Positions 47,489 to 56,843 of a stretch of DNA of 64,000 nt are shown one piece after another. Origin of the DNA: Roridomyces roridus (Eukaryota; Basidiomycota; Agaricomycetes; Agaricales; Mycenaceae); NCBI GenBank assembly GCA_029378245.1, contig JARKIF010000008.1:1922001-1986000 (forward strand), read 5' to 3'. The position numbers and the translations under genes are program-made. The notes beneath the pieces are model-generated. The model was not told where the DNA came from. It saw only the letters and a list, made by a program, of their open reading frames with translations, and searched no databases. Position 1 is the stretch's first letter. Every line of letters starts with the position of its first letter.

Positions 47489-49122
47489 CTAGAACTTGAA
47501 CTTGACCTCCTTGTTGTAGGGGTTACCGAGAGTAGCACCATCGAACAAGGACGCGCAATAGTCCCACTGGGAACTGTCGTAGTACGACGTAAATTCTGGG
47601 GTCGATAAGTTGCGCGGCTTGCCCTCGTCGACGGTAAGGTCGATCACATCTGAGAACAATGAATCAGAGGTTTAAACTTTCAAGGAAGCAATGGCTTACC
47701 CGCCGCGGCTTCAAGCTCCTTTGCGATTTCGTCCTTCAAGAACTCTGGGGTGCGGACACGAGACCACTTCCGGCTCGTCGATTCTGGTGTGGCGCATCAA
47801 TAAACTGGTAAGAATGCGGGATTGAAAACACACCTCTCGCCTTTTTCTTTGCCGGCTGGTCGGCCTCAGGCTCCGCAGCCTCGCTCTCTTCATCGCTGGG
47901 AACGGAAACCAATCTCCGTTTGTTGCGCGCCTTGGGCTCGACGATAGTGGCGTCCTCCTCCGAGTCTTCTTCGTTTTCCGAGTCTGGTAAACATACTTGA
48001 GTTCCCAGGTAAATTTGTTTTCTGTGAGGCTCACCGTCATCGCCCGCGGTGGGCTTTCTGAAGCTATGCTCTGCCGAATCCGCTGCCTCGGAAGCCCATT
48101 CGGCCAGCAGTGCAGCGGGGATTGGGTCGATAGAGACTACGCAAGAGGAGGGTTCAGTGTGTCAAAGTGAGAAAAGTGTATCGGCGCACCTATGAAGATA
48201 CGCGCGTGGCGAAAACCGGTGGTCCCGCTGCCTTTGTTAATGTCGAGAACTGACCCATCCGGACGGGGTTCCGGAGCGATAGAAAGCTTCGAGTTGATGC
48301 CTGCGGCAATGCACCACGCGGGCTCCTCTTCATTCCCGCTCTCGCGCTGGATACGCGCAAAATACTCGAACGGGGAAGGAAGGAGTTTGGTCAAAGCGGC
48401 CACCGTTTCCGCGTGATCAGCTGCACGATCAAACCAAATACCATTCTCCCCCTTCAAAGGCTTCATGGTGGCCAATCCGTTCTTGACAGCGAGCTGCGTC
48501 TGGATTTTGTTAGGAACATTCTGAAATGCTTTTGGCAATCTCAGGCCCGAAGCGCTGGTTTGCTACATCGGATGACCACTCAGTTATTGTAAGTTTGAAG
48601 TGGTGGGGCTCTCACCGAGGACTTCGTTCCGCACGGGATAATCTCAACTGACATGACTTGGAAGGTGTCCGCGGACGCTTCCGGCTTCTTTCCCTGCCAC
48701 ACGAACCGGTTTTTAGACTTCAATAGGCTGAATAATCCTCAAATACTGACCTTGCCTTTCTTCTTGGCCGTATTGGCATCCGCGGCAGGGGCCTGCCTCA
48801 ATCCTTTGTTCGCCTCCTTGTTTGCAGCATCGAGATTCGCAGCAGCCTTCTTCGAAGAAGATGATGCGCCGGATCGCGAGGAGAAGGCCGCCAAGCTAAA
48901 AGGCTTCTTGGAGCTCGAGGCTGAGCCTCGACCGGCAATCCCAGCCAGCAGATTGTTGACCTTGGAAGGCTTCTTCATCGGACGCGCGAGTATGTGGTGT
49001 TTTTTGTGGTGATAGCAGTTGCCGCAATACTCCTGGAGCTCTGGAGCCTCCTCGTACGTCGTACAGTCGCACTCCTCCTGGTCAAGTTTGCTTTGGGCAG
49101 TACACTCCCCCAGGTCGGACAT
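47489..49122 (-). CDS. Transposon accessory protein with Cys/His zinc-like motif
   Basis: Minus-strand multi-exon gene inside the transposon. The N-terminal region contains a compact Cys/His cluster: CDC, then CGNCYHHKKHH about 14 residues later (C-x-C...C-x2-C-x2-HH-x3-H), likely a zinc-binding fold. It is followed by a Ser/Lys/Ala-rich low-complexity stretch. A more ordered middle reads GENGIWFDRAADHAETVAAL and GFRHARIFIG. Then comes an acidic and basic stretch with KARNKRR, and an end DVIDLTVDE...NPYNKEVKFKF; VIDLTVDE resembles a SUMO-interacting motif. I do not recognise the family. It lies in the same orientation as, and 150 bp downstream of, the transposase. An in-frame ATG at 49164 would add 14 residues. 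Confidence 0.65.
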
Positions 49123-49273
49123 GGAAGAAGAAGACAAGTCGAATACGGGTACTTTGCTCAGCACCCGCTGGCTCCCAGCTCAGGTCGGCCCTGTTAGCTG
49201 TGCCAGTCACCGTTGAGAGGTTCGGCAGAGGCTTTTTGACATTGTTCGACGTTGCGAGGGTAATGCAGCGAAT

Positions 49274-51269
49274 TTATTGTTCATTGTGGTAATTAATCTG
49301 GTTCAAAATAGACAATCCGCGCCCCCACATCTCCGCACGAGGCCGCCAAACTGCATCCGGAAGTGCAATACGAAGCTGCCGACCGCTGCGCCGCCCCGAC
49401 TTGAGAACCTCGTAGGCGGGATAAGTGCCGTCAGCCCATTCATCAGGAAGCAGGCCATATCCACCGGGAACAATCTCAGCTTCCTCCGCCGCCACGAACG
49501 TCTCCTTGAACAGCTCCAGGGTCTCCTCATCCGAGAACGGACAATCGTGCTTGGGGGTAACTACCGGCTCAGGATGGAAGTTGCCCGAGTGGGCCTCCTC
49601 TACCTGTTCATCCAACTCGTCGGAGTCGTATCCAGTCTGCTCGTAATCGGGTTGCGGCACCTCTTCATCGTCGAGTTGGCCAGCGCCGGTTTGGTCCGGG
49701 TCCCGCTGAGATTCAGCGCCGTGAACACCGTAGTAGCATTCGAGGATGCTAGGGTGAACCTTGTCGTGTTCGTCGACATACATACCGTTTTGTACCTGTC
49801 CCAATAAACACATGTCCTGTATACATCGAAAAATATGTTCTCGTGAATGCTCTGGACATTGAAAGCACACGCACCTCAGGGCTCATATCGTGACCCTCCC
49901 CGGAGATGGGATGGCAGTTCCACTCCTCGCGGAACTGCTCGCAGTCTTCGTTGATGAAATCCAAAAACAGGGCATGCAATAGCCATAGATGATGGGGGTT
50001 GGTCCTGTCCAGGCCATGGAGTGCTTCGAGGCGATAGAAAAACGCTCGCCAGCGGCGCGCAAACTGAGAGCCAACTTCAACCCACAGACGCTCAATGCGT
50101 GTGTTGTGCGTAGAGCTTTAAAAGTTCAGACAATATGAGTAGATGAAATTGAGCCACCTACGAGCCCCATATAAAAGACGCCCGACCCAAACCCCGCGTA
50201 ACGATCATGTGCACTGCGACCTTCTTGTTCTCCGCACCTCTGTCGCCGCGCACTCGAGACGGAAGCCCATACTCCCCAACCGCTTGAAGAAACACATCCA
50301 GGACAGTTTGCGATCTGTTATTCGTACTCGCGCGGAGAGCTGTAATCTGCCAGCGTGGTCAATCTTATTTGCAAGCCAGAGAAAAATCACGAACATAGCG
50401 CGAGTATCCGTCAATGAAGCCGTGGATGACGAAGCCCCAAAGGATGAGTTTATGGTGGCCGTCGACATGCCACAGCGCATGCGGTCGGGCAACACGGTAG
50501 TCCTGACGTTTGATGATTCGACGTTGCCGGAGAATTCGCCCAATGCCATCGACACGCCGAACGGAGGAAAAGACACGGCGCTTCTGTACGCGAAAGCCCT
50601 TGCGTCGCAGGAAACCAATTAAATAGCGAAGACCGGAGTCCGGCTTGGCGTTGCGGAAGGATTTGACGAGATCGTCTAGTTCCGCTTTGCTCAAATCTGT
50701 GAACTTTCGAACCACACCGTTCTCCTCCAAACACCTGACAAGGGTGGGACGACTGATACCCAAAATTTTGGCCAGTTTTGAGACGCTGATGTTGCGGTGA
50801 GAAGCCAAGGCCTCCGTCATGAATTCGGCGTTGATCTGTTTCCGTGGGCGACCTCGCCGGCCAGTCTTGACCACAGTAACCGGCTGAATGGCAACAACAT
50901 TCGACTCTTCACTGAGCCAGAAATGAGAAAAAGAATTTGGGACAAATTGCGGACTTACCTGGCGGCTGCGACTTCCTGGGCGTGACATAGATCCACGATG
51001 AGACCGCCGACCTCCTCGGTACATGCCATGATCCACGCGAGCGGGACGTGTTCCTCCTCGGAATGCTGCTCAAATGCCTGCAGAACAGCAACAAGCTCTT
51101 GCGTCGCGCGCTCCGCATGAAATCGAAGTCGGTTGGCATCTGCATCCTGCAAAAGTACTTGAACGGCGCCATTGAACGTTTCCAGCATGTATTGATACGC
51201 GTCCTGGACATTCGGGGACAATTGCTCGCCACCAGCAAGGGCGGGCAGCGGAGGGAGTGAGCGCGACAT
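49274..51269 (-). CDS. DDE integrase-fold transposase (IS3EU-like)
   Basis: Minus-strand gene of several exons. After an N-terminal domain ([20 protein letters not shown]), a helix-turn-helix part reads [13 protein letters not shown] then [20 protein letters not shown]. The integrase core then shows the three catalytic residues. The first Asp is in [20 protein letters not shown], the second in [17 protein letters not shown], and the Glu in [20 protein letters not shown]. Then comes [20 protein letters not shown] with [15 protein letters not shown]. The C-terminus is acidic and ends at 49274. No stop or frame break was noticed in the exons read, so the element may be active. The start could instead be 51338. 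It is divergent from the BTB gene, with 170 bp between them. Confidence 0.85.
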
Positions 51270-51439
51270 GGATGTCGCGGCGGGTGCTATGTGCAAAATT
51301 AGATCACTGCAACCGACATGAAATCCTTTGTCTGGCAAACAAGCGCCTCAGGGTGGTCGTAATAATGGACCTGGAAACTGTTAGCAAGGAGTTTCGAGTC
51401 GTTTTCGTCTTTCCGTCAATCCTTTCCTCGACTCCCACC

Positions 51440-52516
51440 ATGAGCACCAAATCGCAGAACAACGCTGCGACGCAACAAAACGTTACGCTCCAACAAGACG
51501 CGGGGTCAAGCGACATGAATAAAATTGAGAAGAACGAGGGCCAGTGGCTCCAGCACGCCGACCACTGGTATGCAGACGGCTCCCTCGTCCTTCGGGTGAG
51601 TACTCCTTTCCCCTCGCCCTCGTGTACAGCGGCGCTGAAACTGCTCCAGGTCAATAAATCTCTGTATAAAGTGCACGAAGGTGTGCTTACCCGACTGGCT
51701 CCCAACTTCTTTGGCGGCATCCTCAGCATCCCAGACGGCAAGGAGCCGGGCGACCCAACTCGGGAGGGTACAGAGCTCTTTCCGCTCCTGTTAGAGGGAG
51801 TCGATATTCAAAGGTTTGAGGACTTTCTGGCTTGGAACTATCACTCGGTGTAAGTTTCATACAAGTTTCCGTCGCTCGTTGTGCTTACGTCTCGCAGGCC
51901 CAAGACAGTTCTCGACGACCCCTTCCAAAAGCGGCGCTTTTTCATGAATCTTCTGGCCATATCCGACATGTGGCAGATCGACACTGGCCGAGACACCGCC
52001 ATCACCGAGCTCGAGAAGATGGCTCTTAGCCCGGTCGAGCGTCTGGAGCTAGCCGTCAAGTACTCCGTCCCGCACTGGGTCGATGAGGCCGTCAAGGACA
52101 TCTTTGCCGCCAAGGTCACTAGCCTCAAGGACGAGGACATCGCCCGCCTCGATTGCAAGGTGTACTCTGTGCTCGTCAAAGGTGCATTCATGATTGAGAC
52201 AGAGATTCGGCGTACGGCTCAGGTCGAGCCCGCGACGGAGCGGGATCCAGATTGGCGTTGCATGGATCATGCAAAATGCTGCGCCACGTGGAAACGGGTC
52301 TGGTGGGAGGTTATTGGGCGGAAACTACTCCACCCGGACATTCCGATCTCCACAGACGATATCCATTGGGAGGTCAAGAAGATACACCACAAGGACATCA
52401 GCCCCCAGTGCATGAAGGACATGGTGACGGAGATCGAGTCGATAGTTTTCGTCGACAAACGCATCATCGCCGGGGTCATCGAGGCGATCCTCGAGTTCAT
52501 GGGCGTCGGACGGTAG
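51440..52516 (+). CDS. BTB/POZ-domain protein carried by the transposon
   Basis: Plus-strand, three exons, starting MSTKSQNNAATQQNVTLQQD in a CACCATGAG context. The BTB core reads HWYADGSLVLR (exon end), VNKSLYKVHEGVLTRLAPNF and FEDFLAWNYH, the pattern of the large BTB family in agaricomycetes. A longer C-terminal half with TDDIHWEVKKIHHKDISPQC follows and ends FMGVGR at 52516. BTB domains dimerise and often bind cullin-3 or act in transcription. It lies between the transposase and the right inverted repeat, so it moves with the element. Whether it is captured host cargo or a functional part of the transposon cannot be told from one copy. Confidence 0.82.
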
Positions 52517-52876
52517 ATACACTTAGAGCATTGACAGTCTCTCGAGGCAATATAAATTTCTTGGTTAATTTGTTTGCGGGAAAGTACAGAAGCACTTGAA
52601 GCTGAGGAGGAATTGGAGTGAGAACTGCTAGAAATGTGGGTGAGTGGTAGAAACGCACCAGTTCTATCTACATCCGTCTCCTGCTCGGAATAGTAAGGGA
52701 CCAGCTTGGCGAGTAAAAATCCGGCTGTCTTTGGGCTGCCTACAGCCCAACTGCAGCCTGAGTCTCCCACTCGGTGTTTTGATCAAGTAACATGCCAAGC
52801 CCGGGGAGCGTGTTCCTCTTGACGGACTCGGGCGCGGAGAGTGGAGCGGCGCTGAGCGCCAGATAACGAAGGATGT
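52517..52876. other. Transposon interior, right; no gene seen
   Basis: Lies between the BTB stop and the right inverted repeat. Contains the BTB 3' region only. Confidence 0.5.
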
Positions 52877-53332
52877 AAGCAAGACCGTTTTTGGAAAGAC
52901 GCCAAACATGTGCAATTTTGATCCGCCAACTCTGAGCCATCAACCATGACCGACGCGACGACGCCAGGGGCGCTCAGGCCCGTCAGCCGGCGGTTGCAAC
53001 GCGCGGGACGGCCCGAACACTGCCAAGGACGTTGCTCGCAAACAGTCCCATCTGATTAGATGTCACAAGCTTGCTCGATAGATGTTTGTACTACATGCCT
53101 CGATATACATCGTGAATTCGATATATCGACTCGTGGCAATCTAGGTTCTCTTTCGATGTTTCCAGCTCAAGAATTTCGATATCACCACACCTCACTCGAT
53201 GTTCTTTGGAATTGATCGTCGATGTTGCTTCAAAATCGATATATTGGCTGCCCCAGACTCGATATTTCCAGGTCCGGGCCCATTCGATATGGGTTTATTT
53301 TTTTTACAAAACGAACAGCATACCGTTGGCCT
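52877..53332 (-). repeat. Right terminal inverted repeat of the transposon
   Basis: Reverse complement of the left repeat, with the same ATCGA-rich outer part. The outermost bases are GAACAGCATA before the CCGTTG target duplication. Confidence 0.9.
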
Positions 53333-53338
53333 GTCCTA

Positions 53339-53903
53339 GTCACGGTCTCCCGCTGTAGTATCTCCTCTTTGAGTGGGGATGTCGTCCATAAACAGACCTG
53401 TCCTACGTCCACTCAATAGTGTTCCTTGGGTCGTAGTTGGATGGCATCTGCTACCGGAACTCTTCTATCCAATAAGGGAGCAGTCCGAGTCGGTCCGCTG
53501 AAAGTTATCGGGTTCCCATAGCAGAGGTGGCGATCGCTGTCGTCGGCTACATATGCTGGACCATGCGCGTTCGTTGGGCATTCCACAGAACGGATAGAGC
53601 TGAGCCTCGACGTGGGTGCAGAAGAACGGATGATGTCCACAAGACCAGAGATTATTCACGGAAGACACCATGCCGCCGGCCAGAAGCAATGAGTGGGTGT
53701 TGGGAGGCGATAATAAGCTCTAGGGTGTAAATGAGAAAAATCCGCGAAGCGTATAAGGTTTAGTAGCCTGGCTCAAGGCTGGGGTGAGTGCCGGCAGAAA
53801 AGTCGTTGTATGTCACGATTTAGGTCATTCACCGCTCTGTATCTCTGACTACGACTACGACCCGGCATCCCAAGGCTACCTCTCTCGGTTCTGTTCTTTC
53901 GCC
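53339..53903. promoter_or_regulatory. Promoter region of the YTH gene
   Basis: A 565-bp stretch between the transposon and the YTH start. No gene was recognised. It was joined to 45521-45794 before the transposon inserted, so the two divergent genes once shared about 0.84 kb of intergenic DNA. Confidence 0.5.
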
Positions 53904-56404
53904 ATGTCGCAGCCCAGCCAGCTGCCCCCAGTGCCTGGATCTCCTCCCAACTCGAGTGGAGTTCGTCGTCACCACACCATCTCGGCGTCATCCCGCACCG
54001 CTCGCGCTGCTGCCATCTCTGAGGAAGCCGACTGGAATGAAGACGAAGTAGTGGGCGATGACTGGGTCAACGATCCCAGCGCAGTGGGAGCCGTTGGTGA
54101 AAAATCGTCGTTACATCGCCAAAGCTCTCTGCCGACTCGGTACCATCGCGGTACGGGAAATTTCCAGCATCGTTCTCTTCTCTTCTGAGGTGCTCGATAT
54201 TAGCATTCCAGCCACAGGCGTCAGGTCTGTCCAGGTCCGGCAGTCTCACCGCCAAGAATAGTCTCAATCCAATCGCCGGTCACGAAGGCGATGAGGACGA
54301 GTGGGATGACATGGACTCCTACGCTGTAAACGACGTGAGTGAATCTTCTCTGCCAGCGAACGCGGGGTCTTGTCTTGAATTGTGATTTTTATCTAATGCC
54401 CGCGACCCAGAACCCTGCTGCTGCTGCAGAGAACATGGACCCCGCGGACCCAAATTCTCCGCTCGCACCGCACGAAGGACCATCACCTCCGCCCGCAGAC
54501 TCGGGCGTCCGTCGCCATCAATCCCTCACCTACGGAGCTGCAGCACGTCAGGCTCAGAAAAATCAAGGCCCCCTGCGTCGTGCCGGAACGCTCCAAACGC
54601 CTCTTCCTCCCCAGCCGCCGCCACAGCCAGAACCCTCAGCGGAAAACGAGGAGGAATACATATATCAGGACGACCCTGCTACGTACGATGAATCCGAGTA
54701 TTACACCGCCGCCAAGGCAAGCCCCATTGGCCGCCTCTCTCCCTGGTCAAACAATGGCTCGAACGACTGGCGCGCTCCCAACGTCGCCTTCATCCCAGGT
54801 AACGGCGGTGGTTTGGATGAAGTCCAGCGGGCGTTGTCTTCCCTCGAGCTCAGCGGCGGGGGCAATAACTACAACCCCGTGCCTGGCCAGAGCTCCCACC
54901 CGCCACGCTTCAATCCGACGCACCCCCCGCCCATGCATGCGCCGGGAATACGCGGTGGTAATGGCAACGGGAATGGCGGCGGCAACGGCGGCAAGTTGCA
55001 GTTGGTTACAGAATTCGACGGACGCAAGACACCACTCGGTCAGGGACCTGCGAGCGCCAACGCATATGCACTCCAGCAACAGCAGCAGTATCTTTTGCAA
55101 CAGCAACAGCAGGCGGCTGGCTCTGCACCGTGGGATCAAAAAGATCGCATGCTGGGGATGCGGACATCCAACCCGAACTTGCAGTACTCTTATCAACAGC
55201 AGCAGGCGAGCAAGGGACAACCTGTACCACCCATTCCGCAGCAGTACATGCAGCAGCAGCAGCAGCAGCAGCGTGGCCCGCAAAACGATCAGGGGGCCGC
55301 CCTGGGATTCAATGCCGGTGTGGACGTCCAGTCGCTCATCGCTGCCAAGGGGTACAATCCCGCTACCTTTGAGCTCCGGCCCACCTTCGTACGTTGTCGC
55401 CTCTCGTTGATAATTGACCTTATCTCGTACAGGCGCGCTTTTTTGTCATCAAATCGTACACCGAGGACGATGTGCACAAGTCTCTCAAGTACGAGATTTG
55501 GAGCTCGACCGAGCCGGGGAACAAGCGCCTTGACAAGGCCTTCAAGGAGTGTAATGGGCGGGGTCCCATATACTTGTTCTTTAGTGTGAACGCCAGGTAA
55601 TTTTTCGTTTTGCTACTTTCTGCATAGGCTGATTGCGGCGCAGTGGTCATTTTTGCGGCATGGCAGAGATGTTGACACCTGTACGTTTTTTTCAAAGCTG
55701 ATGTACCACTCTGACCGCTATGATAGGTCGACTACACGCGGAGCAGCAACGTGTGGGCCTCGGACAAGTGGAAGGGCGTGTTCAAGGTTCGTTGGATATT
55801 TGTGCGCGACATTCCCAATGTCAATCTTCGGCACATCAAACTCTTGTACATCTTTTTCTGCCAGTGCTGGCTCGCTGCTGACTTGTATTCTCAAGGAACA
55901 CGACGGAGCGGAAACCCGTGACCAACTCTCGTGACACGCAAGAGTTGCTCGCAGAAGCCGGCCAGGAGATGTTGCGCATCTTCCATACGCATCCAGCGCG
56001 GACGTCCCTCCTTCAGGATTTTGCCTTTTACGAGGTAGGAACTTCGTAACCCTTTTTGCACAAGCTCACCCTTTTGGCAGCTCCAAGCGATGCAGAAGCA
56101 GGGCACCCAGTCTGCTGCTACGTCTTCGCCAAGCAGCCCGACGCTCAGCGGGGCTGGCACGCAGTCACCCCAGCTCTCTCCGCCCATGGCCCACGCTCAG
56201 CCCGCGCAGTTCGGTAATCCGAATGCGCTGGCGTATCAGATGCCCCAGATGACTCCGATGATGCAAATGCAGATGATGGGCATGGCGGGCATGGGGATGG
56301 GGAACGGGCAGTTCGGGGTGCAAGCCATGCATCAAAGCGTCATGCGGCACCCGAGCCCTGGTCCCGCTGGAGCTGACGGTGGCCAGGGCTTTGCGAATTT
56401 CTAG
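53904..56404 (+). CDS. YTH-domain m6A RNA-binding protein
   Basis: A reader of N6-methyladenosine in RNA. A long disordered N-terminal part is rich in Pro, Gly, Asn and Gln, with CAG/CAA-encoded glutamine runs (about 55075-55272). The YTH domain then spans several exons: [48 protein letters not shown], then [36 protein letters not shown] and [21 protein letters not shown] follows. The tryptophans in EIWSS and DKWKGV are candidates for the methyl-cage. The C-terminal tail is Met/Gln/Pro-rich. The domain plan resembles the YTHDF group. Short introns interrupt throughout; the first exon start [20 protein letters not shown] fits well. Confidence 0.92.
55251..55272 (+). repeat. CAG trinucleotide run in the YTH gene
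   Basis: Seven uninterrupted CAG codons encode part of a poly-glutamine tract; a shorter mixed CAG/CAA run is at about 55075-55120. Length is likely to vary between strains. Confidence 0.85.
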
Positions 56405-56741
56405 ATAAAAACGCGTCTTTCTTGCGTCTCAAAGTGTACTACCATCTCATCTTCCATTGGATCTAACGCTCCCCTCACGATCAGCTACTTACATGCACCT
56501 TTCCTCGTATGATATCATCCACTGTTCTCTTGCTGTAATGCTCTCTTCCTCCCTTCTTCCTTCCCTTGCGTTACCCTGTTTATATCTGCATCGCACGGAC
56601 TTGTACCTACTTGCATGGGACGGTGGACTGGGACTAGTACGCCAACGGACTCTGCACTTCCAAGCTGTACTTGTTCTAACGATATTGATATCCTATGTCG
56701 TACTAGCTACTATTTAAATAATGTATCTCTTCTGCTCGAGA
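56405..56741. other. 3' region of YTH gene and upstream region of HOP1
   Basis: No gene recognised. The HOP1 promoter begins in the right part, next to the ACGCGT palindrome at 56742. Confidence 0.5.
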
Positions 56742-56757
56742 CGCGTCGCGACGCGTA
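56742..56757. promoter_or_regulatory. Paired MluI cell-cycle boxes (MCB) upstream of HOP1
   Basis: ACGCGTCGCGACGCGT is a perfect 16-bp palindrome with two ACGCGT boxes, ending 86 bp before the HOP1 start codon. ACGCGT is the known site of MBF/DSC1 in yeasts, which drives S-phase and premeiotic genes. The position and gene fit such control; binding is inferred. Confidence 0.6.
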
Positions 56758-56843
56758 CTTTAGCGCGCGGTATTTGTGATTTGATGGCAGAGCCTCTTGT
56801 CTTTCTCTTCCATCCTTGCAGTGCTCTTCCACTCTTTCCCAGC

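Larger units (their letters stand above)
45795..53332. mobile_element. 7.5-kb TIR DNA transposon, IS3EU-like, with 6-bp target duplication
   Basis: Both ends start TATGCTGTTCGTTTTGTAAA (left read forward from 45795, right read in reverse complement from 53332). The perfect 6-bp direct repeat CCGTTG flanks them (45789-45794 and 53333-53338). The inverted repeats are about 456 bp long and imperfect. Inside are a DDE integrase-fold transposase (minus), a Cys/His-rich accessory ORF (minus) and a BTB/POZ protein (plus). Family assignment rests on the transposase type (integrase core with [14 protein letters not shown]), the 6-bp duplication and TAT...ATA termini. As I recall, the eukaryotic IS3-like superfamily (IS3EU) has 6-bp duplications and TAY...RTA ends. 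No reverse transcriptase, gag or LTR was seen. Confidence 0.9.

Noticed and set aside
49274..51269. LTR retrotransposon or retroviral integrase
   Set aside because: The integrase fold suggested it, but there are long inverted (not direct) terminal repeats, a 6-bp duplication, and no gag, protease or reverse transcriptase.
45795..53332. Starship-type giant element or Ginger transposon
   Set aside because: No tyrosine recombinase (DUF3435) captain was seen, and Ginger elements make 4-bp duplications.
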